This document shows, one piece after another, positions 24,864-37,500 of a stretch of 64,000 nt of DNA; the first letter of the stretch is position 1, and every line of letters begins with the position of its first letter. The position numbers and the translations under genes are program-made. Source of the stretch: Pratylenchus scribneri. Lineage: Eukaryota; Nematoda; Chromadorea; Rhabditida; Pratylenchidae. The notes beneath the pieces were generated by a model, which worked only from the letters and a program-made list of their open reading frames with translations, ran no database searches and was not told the origin of the DNA. The stretch lies in contig JAQSEB010000114.1 in the NCBI GenBank assembly GCA_030063045.1, positions 2,232,001 through 2,296,000 on the forward strand, given 5' to 3'.

Positions 24864-25149
24864 TAGGTATGGATTCATTCCTCCGGAAACAGTAACAAAT
24901 ATCCCTTTCTACTGATTGTCTGCTCTACCGTTTCATTTAACCTTAAAAGAAAATTTACATATTCTATAATTATATTAAAATGATAAAATTTAGTGTACAT
25001 AATAAAAGAACTAATTTGGGATTTATGTAAGAATGGGGAGAATTGAAACAAAATAAGTGAAATAAATGAATTGATACAAAAAATGTCAATAGAAGACCCG
25101 GATATTATTTGTATATTGCTTGAAATCTCATGGCCTTAATTTTCTTTCT

Positions 25150-27743
25150 TCAATCCTTGAAATTTCGGACCACAGTGACTCCTTGCAATCCGGCATTCAC
25201 CATATTCCTATGGATACTGTTCGATGATTGAGGCTGCATCATTGTTGTTTGACTGGCGACACCCACTTCCGCTTCGACCAAATATTTTTGCAAATCCACA
25301 ACTTTGTCATTGACTCGTTCAATTGAATGCGTGAAACTGGAAATATAAATGTTAATTTATAAAATTTATTTACTAAATTTATGTTTTCTTAAGATTTTAT
25401 AATTTAATTAACTGAAAGAAATTGTTGCAATCAAAATAGTCGGAAAAAATGCCGAAAAATTTATATCTTTATTTTAACAAAAATTTTAATATAAATAAAA
25501 ACTATTCCTTTTTTAACACAAATTATATATTTGCCAAGATTAAAATTATTAAATCTCTTATTAAATATTAAATAAAAGTGTAGAACGCACCGATTTCGAT
25601 GGATTAGATAGGAAATGACGATGAAAATGATGAGCACGGGAACTGAAAATGGTAAGCGAGGATTATGACCAATTAAAAATATTAAAATTGTTCAATTTAT
25701 GTCCTATTAATCCCTCAATTCACCCACCGAGCATTCCTGTCGTGATGTATGCTGCGAAATTGTAGCCAATCGCATTGAATTTCACAAAGAAAATGACGCC
25801 AATTTCAAGCAAAAAGAGGAGGAGGCCAATGCATGTGGAGAAAATCCAAGATAATTCAATGTAAAATCTATTGGAAAAATGATATTAATTTTGGGGATAA
25901 TGAATGAAATAACTCACTTCAATTTGATGTGGGGTGAATCTCTGGTACAACCATTTGCTTCCAAAATTAAAAAAAAAATGTGAAAGAAGTTTAAGGTGTA
26001 AATGAATCCCTTTGGGTGTGAGAAGTAGCAAATAGGGGTAATTTTGTTGTGTGCCCTTAAGGCATCTCAACTTGTTTATCACTTTTCCCTTTGATTACGG
26101 TATTCCTAGTTTCCCTATAAAAATGAAATGAGAGGTGACAGAGCGTTTTCATGTCCTAAGGGAATGATAAAAAAACTATTAATTTATACATAAAATTTTT
26201 TGTGGCTTAGTCAAATCGACTTCTTATTAAGATTTCCGGCCTATCTTCCGACCTATCCTTAAATCTATACCCCGAGTATTTTTTGATATAAGTGGTGTAA
26301 ATTCAGAGTAATTTTTTCTTAAATAATTAATATTATCCTTTCGAAAATTGGAAAATACTGAATTTTAAACTCACCAATATATGGTAAAAGGCAGGTGGAC
26401 ATCATCAGAGCCAGCAAATGGACAGAAACAAGCAAAGTTGTGACCACACCCAGCATTATCAATAATGGTTTTGGTGTATCCGGCATATACTGTAGTTCGA
26501 CTAGGGCAATCTGAAAATGAGATATTTTGAAGGGAAAATATTTGTGGAAAAAATTTTCACTTACCATTGCAAAACCAGAAAGCAGCGCCGAAGTACGGGA
26601 AGAGGCTTTCAGCTGGGCTCTACTCAAATCATAATGGTATTTCTCGTTGAGGGACAATTCGCCGCGGTGTCTAAAAAAATCGAAAATTCAATTTATTTAA
26701 TAATAAATTTCAATTTTATTTTTTTCCAACTTTTGAAGGGGTTCAAGCTGTTGTGGCTCGAATCCACCTTTGGATCGAATGGATTTTGATCGTTGCTTTT
26801 TCTTTGAAGATTTGGGCGAATTGCCACTTTCACCCGACCCAACACCGCCACCGGCGGCACTGGCCAATCCGGCAGAAATATTACTTTCATCGGCGACACT
26901 TTCCGAGCAACATTCTTGTTGCGGCGATGCAATATTATTGTTGAAATTGGAGGAAGACTGATTCTGAGGAGGCTGATTTTGTTGTTGTTGTTGAATATTG
27001 TTGAGCGCGGCGGCATAAAGCAGTGAGGATCGACCCGATGCTGGATTATTATTGTAGAATTGTTGTTGGAAAAATTGTGGATAAAATTGGTGAATAAATT
27101 GTTGCTGCTGAGGGCCATTTCCAATGCCCGAAAATGAACGTTTTGCACCTCCGGCAATTTGGTTTATCCCATTTGGAATGCTTCCGGCAAAACTGTTCAT
27201 CCTTGTTTGGAGGAGGAGAGCAGAGGAGGAGGCCAATGATCCAGATGAATTGTTCCGATGCATTTGTTGTTGTTGTTTAAACAACAAAGATTGGGATGGA
27301 GAAATCATTGTATTTGCTGGAATGGTCGCGGATGGATCACTTTGTTGAGAAGATTGAAGAGATCCACCCGCAGGTATTGAGCCGATTCGGTCGATAGAAT
27401 GCGGCTTTTTCTTCTTCTTCTGATCAAAATCGACCCTCGAATTGACTGCGATGGCCGAAGAATGGCTGTTGCTACTGTTATTGTTCGGATTGGACTGCGG
27501 CGATGGAGAGCGCCTTTGCCTGTCCTGCTGATCGTCGGCGGTGATTTGGCCACCGAGGCGATTGAAAGAATTGCTGGGCGTTGTGAAAAGTGTGTCGTCG
27601 TCGGAAGAGGCACCACCCGGGGCCGTGGTGAGTAAAAGAGAAGAACGCTCTTCCAGGGAAGTGGTCCGGGTATGGCTTGGTGATGGCGAGGAATTCATCA
27701 TTTCAATTGAAATGGAAGAATGGGGCAGAATGGATGCTTTCAT
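25150..27743 (-). CDS. orai: Orai store-operated calcium channel
   Basis: Seven exons (low..high): 26731..27743, 26565..26670, 26375..26510, 25918..25957, 25728..25867, 25591..25642, 25150..25336. They total 1674 nt, or 557 aa. Orai is the plasma-membrane pore subunit of the CRAC channel, opened by STIM when ER calcium falls. The signature [16 protein letters not shown] is followed by IALVELQY, so the pore glutamate (human E106) is at about residue 378. TM2 is about 389-413. TM3 is about 439-460 with Glu at about 453 (human E190). TM4 is about 478-492. A C-terminal amphipathic helix with [16 protein letters not shown] fits the STIM-binding coiled coil. Residues 1-337 are an unusually long Ser/Gln/Asn-rich extension ending in a basic patch ([12 protein letters not shown]), as before TM1 in known Orai. 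The first donor (AA|GTTGGA) is atypical, but phase and homology support it. The start is the first ATG in frame; an ATG pair about 60 bp further in is an alternative. Confidence 0.94.
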
Positions 27744-28606
27744 CCAGTAAAAAAAACGCAAAAAATAGGCGTTTGGGAAAAATTCTAGGTGAATAGGAAA
27801 AAATGGTTTAATTAATTAAATTTTGGATAATGGATTTGGAAATTGGAATCAGAATAAATCTGAAAAATATATGTCATTTTTCAGGCAATAAAAGAGCATA
27901 AAAGGAGATTATAACTGAAAATCTCAATGAATATGCAATTGGGAATAAAAATAATAGGCAAACAAATAGTGATGAGTCATTCTAAGGATTTTTCGTCGAG
28001 TTTTTTTAAATTAAATAACAATTAAAATGTTTTATTTTATTTTGGTGGAATTCAAATTTTTTATTTTGAAAAAATAATTCTTTAAAAAATAAACAAAAAA
28101 AAAACAGGGTTTTCACCAGCTTTTCCATCTTTTTTTGTTTCCTTTTTGCCCCATTTTCGGTTGAGATTAATCAATAAGAGAAAAGGAAGGAACGCGATGA
28201 GAGGAATGCATTGGATGGAGATTGGAAGGAGAATGGGAGTGTGGGAATGTTTGAAGAAGAAGAAAGGGGGCAAAAGACAATCGAGACTGAGGCCTCGAGA
28301 AATTATGGAATAGGGGAATCGGGAATGAATTTATGATTGAGAAGAATTGAAAAAGGAACGGAAGAATGATGAATAAAATGGGGATAGTGAAGGTGGGTGG
28401 GTGGAGGGAAGGACTTTACGGAAGAATTATTTTCATATAATTATGCGAAGTGATCGAGAGAATGGACTATTTTGTAACAATTTTCAGTGGAATTTATCCA
28501 ACAATTATTTTTTGAATATTAAACAAGTCGATTTAGACTTGTGATGGATGGCTGATGGTTTTGAGTTTATGTGAATTTTTGGATGCCTTTTCTTATCGGG
28601 TAAACC

Positions 28607-28612
28607 TTTATT
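28607..28612 (-). terminator. Polyadenylation signal AATAAA for the Q/N-rich gene
   Basis: AATAAA on the minus strand lies 94 nt downstream of the TGA at 28706. It is the canonical hexamer at a plausible distance and supports ending the gene at that stop. Confidence 0.5.
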
Positions 28613-28705
28613 GGCCATAAAATAAGGAAATGTCAAAGCAAAAAATGTTTCCCATTTAAAATTTTTGAACGAATTTTGATAAAATTACTTTTTTAAAATT
28701 GATAC

Positions 28706-30759
28706 TCACATTTTATGAAGCTGCGAAATGGAATATGACTGGTAATTGTTGGTGCCAACTGGAGAGTGATGCTGGGAATTGATCTGGTTGAATGGATGGA
28801 ATGGTGGCTGATGAATTGGGTTGCTGGCAATAAAAATTGGTGCCGTCGAATGGGAAGAGCCGGTGCCACCGCCATTTGAATTGTTTGGAGAATGGGCGGC
28901 GTTCGCTCCACTGGGACGCCGGACGGAACAGGCGGAAATGAAGGAATCCGCTGAACTGGTTGCAACGCCTCCAGGTAGGCCTAGTTGTGGGTCTGAAAAG
29001 ATGGTAAACAATAGGCATATATAATTTTAATGGAATAAAAAATTATATTTAATCATTTTAAGTGGAAAAAATTACTTTACTCTAGGTGGAATTGAACCTG
29101 TGACCTATGGGATTTAAAACTTGCACTTTAATCCAATTGACCACAGACGTCTTTTCGACTAATAAGTAATTTTTCCAACCCAATTAAACTAATTTTTATA
29201 GTTTTTCACAGAATATTAAGCAAAGAATTGTCGAAAAAAAAATTAGCTTCCCCATGGCAGGATCGAACTGCCGACCTCAGCATAACTCATTGTTTGCTGT
29301 GCATTATAAGTACTGCGCTCTAACCAACTGAGCTAATGGGGAATATATGAATGACTCTCGAATAACATTCTGTCACCTATTCAATATTATTTTATAAAAG
29401 TGGGTTTTCTCCCCTTTTTTTCTGATTTAAAAATTTAAAATATATTTAATTAGTTTATTTGTACAGCTAATTCGTCAATTAACTAAAAATAAAACCACTT
29501 TGTTCTTTTATCTAGGTAGTACTTAAAAAAGAATATAAGAAATATTGGGATAATTTTGGGAGGCAGATGAATTTAAAAGACCAAAATTCGGGAAGAAATG
29601 GGCCAAATTAAATAATTTTATATTAAATTAATAATAATCTTACCTGGAAATGGGCATGGACATATCAATCCATTTGTCATATTTGTCGTCGTTTGCTGTT
29701 GTTCTTGGATTGCATTCAAACATTTCGCAGCAGATGTCTCTCGGCCCAATTTTGTCAAATCCTGATTGCTGAATGATCTGCCCGATTTTCGGTGTTGGCC
29801 AAATGCTTAAAATAAATAGAATTTTAAAATAAAAATCAATTTCCCCAAAATGGAAACTCACAATTGAAATTTAAACTCTCCGAATGAGGCAACATTTCCT
29901 GCTTGGTGCTGCTGGTGGTTGGATGGATTTTATTGTTGCGTCGATTTTGTTGGCCTTTCATCTGTAAAAGTCACGGTGATATTTATTATATATGTTCGGG
30001 ATTATGACCCTATTATTGTGCAAAAAAATGATTATGATTTGATTAGTCAATGGATTGGGAGGGAGAGGAGGAAAACCCATAAAAATAGTAAATCTCTTTT
30101 ATTGGAAGGATTTTGAATTGGTCCAAAAATTATTTGTGCTGATTTTATGGAGGTGGACGCGTGCATTAGTCATAATTGTTGATTATGGATTATGGAACGT
30201 TTTAAATTGGAATGAGGAATTAATTGGTTGATTGAAATTGACACCACCCACCCAAATAAAATTATAAAGAGCGAAAATCGATTTCCTCCGATCACATATA
30301 ATTTAACCCAATTTTCATCGCATCATTCTAATAAATAAAAGTTGATTTGTGGAGATGTAAAAGGAAACTATACTCCATAAAACCAATTAATTAAAGCTAG
30401 TTTCCCCCGCTTAATTTCTTCCTGTTATTTATGTATTAAATATTTTGGAATGAAAAATGAGGGTTAAAAATGCTTTCGTTCTTCACATTTACATTGGTCG
30501 TACTTCTACTTCGCGCCCTTTTTTTAATAGTTAAAGTCCTTCATTCCCCGCGGCTCACCTGTTGCTTGTGTTGTCGTTGCTGCCGTTTCTTCTGCTGTTG
30601 CTGATTGAATTCCTGATAAAATTGTTGCTGCGCAAGCGGGAACGACAAGGGCCAATCCACCGGCGAGCCTTCTTGGACCGAATTGAGTGATGCCCAAAAA
30701 TTGTTATTGACTGGTTGATTGATATTTGGTGCTGCTGTTGATGAAGACGGTGCCATCAT
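28706..30759 (-). CDS. Unrecognised Gln/Asn/Ser-rich protein
   Basis: Four exons (low..high): 30559..30759, 29862..29961, 29644..29805, 28706..28992. They total 750 nt (249 aa), with consistent phases and GT-AG introns. I do not recognise the family. The N-terminal 67 residues contain NFWASLNSVQEGSPVDWPL and a Gln/Lys/Arg-rich stretch. The middle carries FGQHRKSGRSFSNQDLTKLG and a CPCPFPDPQLGLPGG segment. The C-terminus is Ser/Asn/His/Gln-rich. There is no signal peptide or membrane segment. The composition suggests a nuclear or RNA-associated disordered protein, but that is inference. The terminal TGA overlaps a perfect donor (AAAAT|GTGAGT), so the gene could instead continue into a further exon; joining it to the orai exon in frame did not work. 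An intron-borne tRNA gene lies between exons 3 and 4. Confidence 0.62.
29081..29152 (-). repeat. tRNA-like sequence (degenerate tRNA or SINE head)
   Basis: On the minus strand a D-arm-like GTGGTCAATTGGATTAAAG is followed by a B-box-like GGTTCAATTCC (29088-29098) at roughly tRNA spacing, but no stable acceptor stem is apparent. It lies in the same intron as the intact tRNA-Ile gene. It could be a decayed tRNA or the head of a tRNA-derived SINE. Confidence 0.5.
29248..29342 (-). tRNA. tRNA-Ile (anticodon UAU) with intron
   Basis: A complete cloverleaf can be read on the minus strand. The acceptor stem is TCCCCAT paired with ATGGGGA. The D arm is GCTCAGTTGGTTAGAGC. The anticodon stem CAGTA/TGCTG encloses loop CTTATAA, giving anticodon TAT. 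The T arm contains GGCAGTTCGATCCTGCC. The loop is interrupted after position 37 by an intron of about 21 nt, the standard position for eukaryotic nuclear tRNA introns; tRNA-Ile(UAU) carries an intron in many eukaryotes. The internal A and B boxes for RNA polymerase III are intact. The gene is nested, in the same orientation, within the last intron of the Q/N-rich gene. Confidence 0.93.
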
Positions 30760-31506
30760 AGATCACAGATTGATTAGAAAATTTATCTTCTTTGTAGTTT
30801 CTGTTCTGAAAAATTTCAGTTTTTAATTTTGTGATTAATTATAATTAATTAATAAAGAATTAAAATTTTTATATATGTAGTTCCATAAAATGGAAGTAGT
30901 TTTTTGCAAAACTGGATTCCGGAATTGGAATTTATTCAACAAATTTACTCGGGAATTCGCATTTTATTGGCCTATAAAAATGGTCCATTGTCCAATTTAA
31001 ATCCCGAAACAATGGAATGAGATTGAGGCCTATCAAAAATGAAATGAAAAATGCTGAATTTATTGCGACTGGATACTGTTTATTTAATAGTGCGAAAAAG
31101 TGAGCTCGTTATCGTTATTCTCATTAGAGAATTGTTACTATTGCTGATGGGGATCATCACCCAATTTTCGCGCAGAGTATCCAATTATTATGGGGGTAAT
31201 CTCTGGTGCTAATTCTTATTATTTTGTGCCCATTTTTCTTCAAAACATAATACGTATACGTATGATGGATATGATATTTCAGACAAATTTATAATTTAAT
31301 TCTTTACAATTCAGGAAAATTTAAAATAAATTATTATCAATGATAAATGAATGAATAATCAAATCAAAAATTTGCTTTAAAATTTATACTTTTTAAAATA
31401 TAAATCTTCACACGTTTGTAACAAAAAAATTATTAATTAAAATGACCAGCAGTGTAAATAAATTAAAAATTTGAGATTTCAATTCTCCTAATAAGTGTAA
31501 AAAAAA
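30760..31506. other. Intergenic region between PI4KA and the Q/N-rich gene
   Basis: About 750 bp, A+T-rich, with no open frame or repeat that I recognise. It must hold the PI4KA 3' end and the promoter of the Q/N-rich gene. An ACGTATACGTA palindrome-like sequence lies near 31251. Confidence 0.5.
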
Positions 31507-34500
31507 CTAATATGGAATATCGTTCTGGAGGAATTGTATTTGGTCGTACATCTTCGATCGAACATTAGTGTAGCAATTGTACACAATGGACATCATATAT
31601 TTTGCCGCCTCTCTGTCCGTTGCTTCCGGCGCAAAACGATTTCGAAGTTGCAGAATTGTTTTCCCTCTAAAACAGGGCAATTTTGTGTCCAACATCATTG
31701 AGACAAGTGAAAGGAAATCCTTCAAATGTTCAATTTAAATTGTGATTTAATTATAATTTTACATTATAATATGGACGGGTGGCCAAATAAACTTGAACAC
31801 ATTTGTCGGCAAATTCACGGAAAGGGGCTGATTCCATTTTATGGCCCATAATGTCGACCATTTCCTGGGAGAGCTTAAAGTCCGGTTCGAAGCCAAGGTT
31901 GCCGCCAGGACTGCTCTCGAACATGAAACCAAAGTCTAAAAATGGGAAATAATCAGCGAAATTCCCAAAAAACCAACCAATATGAATGATTGAACCAGTG
32001 GAATTGAGCATTATATTCCCATTATGCCGGTCTTTGATTTGCAACAGAAAACTGAATACACTGTATGCGGCCATACTTTTGATGAAATTCCGTCTTAAAT
32101 TAATATTTCAATTAAAATATAATTAAATAATAATCTACCGTGCTTGTTGGAATCCTTTGCTGTTTTCTTCGCCATATTTTGTCACAAAATATTCAAATAA
32201 TCCTTAATAAATCAATTAAAAATGATAAAATTGGCTTATTTTACCATAATCCGTTTGTCTTCCCAGCTGATCTCTTGACCGCGAATCCGGAACGCATTCA
32301 ATCACGCCACATCCCGGGTTTGTGGCCACCACTTGGTAAGGAAATAATTGAATGTCCAAATTGACTGTAGTGCAAATTTTCTTGATCAATTGCATCAATT
32401 GAAGTGCCAAAATGTCCTGCCGAACGTCGTCTCCTACCTAAAATATTTTTTTTATAAAAAGTGAAATATTTTTATTTAAATACCTTAAAAATTGCTGCTT
32501 TCCAAGAAACGGTCTCTGCACAGCAGCCGGCACCGCCAGCGAAATTATCCTTTGCCAATGTGGTCAATATGGAGGCCGGTTGTTGTTCTGCTGCCGAATT
32601 TGCACTTGAACTTGAATGAGTTGGCGAGAAGTTCAGAATGTTTTTCGACTTCGAATGCCTTCGATGATGGCCTTTTTGCGAAATGGCCACATTTTTATCG
32701 GCCAATTCCCCAGATGGGCTATTCTGGTAGGCTTCCAGCGCAATTCTCTCCACATTTTCCACACCACAATAGCGTATTTTGAATCGGACAAGAAAGGGCG
32801 CTTTTGCAGCACTAAAAATTAATTAATTAAAATATTTAATTTGACAAAAAAATTGGGCTCAATGGACATTTCTAGTTAATAGAGACTCTGAACCTTATTC
32901 CAATTCTAACTCAGTTTTGAACCAATAAACCAAAATTGGTTTAAATTGTTTAATAAACTAACATTTTAAATTATCTAGATCATATTCTTAAATTAAAAAA
33001 AACTGCACCTTTGCATTGGACTTGCCGAAGCATAGTCAATTTCAAGCAGAATTGACTCCGGATTTGATGGCAAATAATTCACATTCAGCAGTTGAATTTC
33101 AGCCAGTGCTTTCAGACAAGCCCTTTTTCGTGCATCTCCCTTTGGTACTGGCTTGATTGCACCCGAAATGCTGGTTATCCGGTCGACAAAATCGAATTCT
33201 GCTTGGTAAAATTTTCGGGCTGCTCCTTCCAATCGAGCCATTATCTAAATAAAAATTTTAACAAATATTTCAATGTTTTTCGCTTACTTTGTCCACAATT
33301 TCCTTCAATGGCTTGTACATGATTGGATCCTCGCATTTTGCCTCCTCATCAGTGTACATATTTGCCCGCATATTCCATAAGAGTTGATGGGCCAACAATT
33401 GGGAATGAGCAGACAAATTCAGAATTAAATTTGTGATGTAACCCATCTAAAATAAATTAATTTAAAAAATAATTTTGGGCAGTGAATTGACCGTATCCCA
33501 ACGGACGGCTTGCACAATTTGTGGAATATATTGGAGAAGAACATCACAGGAATAGGATTTGAGGACACGAACGGCGTATTGAAGTGTGATTGGATGGATG
33601 TTGTGAATTCGAGGGCAAAGCAGGGAAAGTGCTTGGACTGGAGAGCAGCGGGCCCAAGTAATCAGGTGGGTTAACTTAAAATTAGTCAAATGTCATTGAA
33701 AATTGAAAAGTCAACATTTTTATTTTATTATATTTATTTAAAGTCAGAATAATATCAATTGAGAGAATGGGGACCATTCACTTTTGCAAAATTTAGGTCT
33801 CGGGTTCGAATCCGCCTGAGATCAATTAATTTTTTCAGGCTTGACAACCTCTTATATTCATTTTTATATATTCTGATGTAAATTTTTTTGTCGAAATTAG
33901 TATTTTTGAACGAATTAGGAAATGCACTAATATTAACAATTAAAATTTTGTTTAATTGAAAATTTACCTCAATTCGCTCATAGTTTGTCACCGGATCGCC
34001 AAGGAAGATTGGAATTGCCTCAGGCATGTGGGAAACATCTTCGGGATGGGCGCGGACCAATTCTTGGAGTACAATATTTACAATTGAATAGAGTCGGAAT
34101 CTTAAATATTTTTAAAAATTGATTAAAATATGCAAATTTTCCTTACCTTGAGGCCATATGAACGGCCATTTGGGGCGATATCTCCCATGCAAATTTGGTA
34201 TTTTCACGCATTTGTTTTTGGTCAGGACGAGTTTGCAATTCAGTGCCCAATGTGCTCTTCAAATATTGGTCAAATTCCACTTCGCCTGGTTCAAGCAGGT
34301 CTTGGCGTGGATAAAGCCAAGCATAGAGCCGTTCAATTTCATTTAGCTATAAATATTTCATTTTTTGATTTAATTTAAGTCTTTAATTATTAAAAATTAC
34401 AAAACTTTAATTTTAAGGTTATTTCTAATAATTAATTAAGTTTAATTTGACTAACCAAATAAATCAAAAGTAATTGCCGTTTCCTCAGCAAATTCTTCAT

Positions 34501-37500
34501 TTGTCGATCAATGAATTGGGCATTTTCATCATTAATTTTGCTGCTCTGACTCCTTCCCATTGTGTCTGTTCCGGCACCCAATGTTCGACTTTGTTGTGTT
34601 CCAACACCATTTGCCGTAGCCTGTGCTGAAGTTGACCACATTGAGGCGGTCCGTGGTGCTGATGCATGCCATGTTTGGTATTTTGTGGCCTCATTTGTGG
34701 CAGAAGATTGTCCATTTTGTTGCATTAATTGTTGTAAATTGCTAAAGCTCAATTCGGGATCTAAAATTTATATAAAATTAAATTTAATGAAATTTAAAAA
34801 ACCATTTGTTGTGAATGATTCCTTGCGAACATATTTTGAATCGGCATACAATGCTTGCCAAAATTGCACCAAACTTCGAATATCATTGGCCAATGCGGCC
34901 CCGGTATGCAGCGGGGTTTGTGGTGCCACCGTAAAATAATCGAATGCAACGGAATAAATCCGCTGGCGTAAAATGGTCTTTGAAATCCTCGATCCGCCCG
35001 CTTCGCCCTGAATCATTGTTAGGGCGGCACAAATAAGGCGAAATCGAGTGCTTATTGTGTTGATATTCCGTGACATTAATGCTTTATATAAATTGGTTAT
35101 TTAAATAAAATGATTGGTGGATATTTACGTGTTTTTTGTGCCTTGGATTCAATTGTGGAGGCAAAAATCAGCTTATCCATTGGCAAATTTGGCACCGGCG
35201 AATTGTCGCCAACTTGAATGGAAAATGTTTGTAAAAACATCATTTCCAAAAGGTCAATTTGTTCTTGGCCACAATATTTGGCCAAACTGACACGTTCACA
35301 CAAAAACTATAAATAAATTAATTATAAATATTAATAATTATTAATTTACATTTATCCAAATATTATGTGGGCTGATTGTTGGCAGTGGCCTTTGGACTGT
35401 ATTTTCAGTGGAAAGAGGACAATCAAAATGGTCAAATGCCCGGTTGAAGAGGCCAAGTCCGCGTTGGGCGACCGTTTTCCAGCAACTGGCCATTTGTTGG
35501 AGAAAATCAATTTGAATATCCTCGCGGGCCACCAAAATCCAATTCCAGCAAATTACACAGAGTCGCATGGTTTGGTCGGTGAAACGTCGTAGAGGGGCCC
35601 AAATTATTGAGTGCAGAATTTTTTGGTTGATTTCTAAAAAATAAATTTTTATTTATCGAATTATTATTTAAAATTTAAAAGAACTCACTTTCGGAAAATA
35701 TAAAATAGGCGGTCATCAGTTGGAATGGCTTATCCAAACTGTTCAATTCAGTTGATTGCAATGCCCGGTCCAACATTTGTTCCAAATGGTCCGAAAGCAA
35801 TTGATGGGCCACATCCTCGCTGCTGTGTGTGTCCTTTAACATTTCGAACATTCCCTTGATTTGGCCCAAATAATTGGATCGTTGATTCAGTGCAGACAAA
35901 TATGTGGAAATGTCCACTGGGCCATTTGTGACATCCGCACCTTAAAATTTATATTTATGGATGAATTAATTTAAAATTTTTTTTTAAACTGCGTCAGTTA
36001 AGGAATGTTTGGCGCAGTCGGTTATTGTATTGCTTTTTCATTTTTTTACTAGGGTTCGATTCCACTGTGAGGCAACCAATTTTTTTAATGGCAAAAATTA
36101 ATGAATCATGTCGGAAATTTATTTTAAAAAAAGCTAATAATTCCCACCTGCCATACTGCCACTCGCTGTCGATATTGCATCACTATTATGGGCAGGTGGA
36201 GGCGCCAACATTGCGGATGAACCGCCGCCTCCACTTGTGGTAAAGAGGGAATTTAGCAATTCCCTTTCCGTGCAACTGAGCACCGTGTTGATTGTCAGCC
36301 GTAAACTGTTGTCGGCAATTGAGTCAATGGAACGAATGAATTCAAGTAAATGACTGTTCGTCAATCCGGGAGCCCATTTCACGGCTTCACATAAAATTTG
36401 TTCGCATCGTTTGGAGAAATCCTTGGCCACTGATTTTCGACCATCCAAAGAATCCTTTGAAAAATTATTAAATAATTTAATTTTAATTAATTCCCCCATT
36501 TTAAACCTGCAAAAGGATGGATTTCATTTGAGGAAATTCAATAGTCGATTGGGTACAAGTTGGATCCTCGTCGATATTTTTGATCAGCGCCTTCATAATT
36601 TGCAAGGCAGCCGTAATGACTTTGCCATTCCAAAGCAAAAATGGGAATGCATCGATCAATTTTGCCAGGCAAACATCGGCCACTCGGCGAATTTCACGCA
36701 AAATATTGTTGAATTGAATGAGCAAATATTGGACCAAATGCTCCAATTCCAGGCGGGTTTTCTCATCATTGTCCGCATTTTTGCGTGTTTTTTCGGCCAA
36801 AAATTCATCGAATATGATTATGGAACTGGCCAACAGGCATTGCCAAATTCCGGTTTTGTCTTTTCGAATTGCTCTGAAATTTTTATTTAATTAATTTTTA
36901 ATTAATAAAAGTTTTTATTTTTATTTAATTGTTAATCTTTTTTTAAATTCTAATTTACCTACGTATTTCCCCTATTAGTAACCCATGGGCTTATAATTTT
37001 CAGAGCTTCTTTAGAGTGTGCTTCTAATAGAATAGTTAAAAATGGAGGAAAATTTTTCTATTATTTTATAAAAATTAATCTCCAAACAAAATAGGAACAA
37101 CCTATTCTCCAGGTAGCAAAATATTGAATGCAATGAGTCCATTTGTTTTGAATTGATCACTCGCATTTTCTCCAGTCTGCAAACCGCCAACAAATAAACA
37201 CAATAGCCAATGTCCATCCGGGACACAATTGCGGCAACCTCCGTATTTTGCTTGAATTCAGTGGAGAGCAAATTTCGGACTTCTTGCAATTCGGTTGGCG
37301 TCAGGCCTTGGATTTTCAGTGCGGCATTCTCAATCATTTCCGTTTTGAAATTTTCAGATGGCAAAAGTGGTGGAGATTTAATGGCAATTTTGCAAATTGC
37401 ATTGTACCATTCTTCTGGCCACAGTCCTTAATGAAAAGTTTGTTTAATGTTTATGATAGGATTAGTCTGGTTAGAATTTAGATTTTGTCAGAAAATTTTT

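Noticed and set aside
26319..26657. Uninterrupted frame through the orai region as one exon
   Set aside because: It contains a retained intron (between GFAM and IALVELQ) and runs past the GTGAGT donor; the spliced model matches the Orai family exactly.
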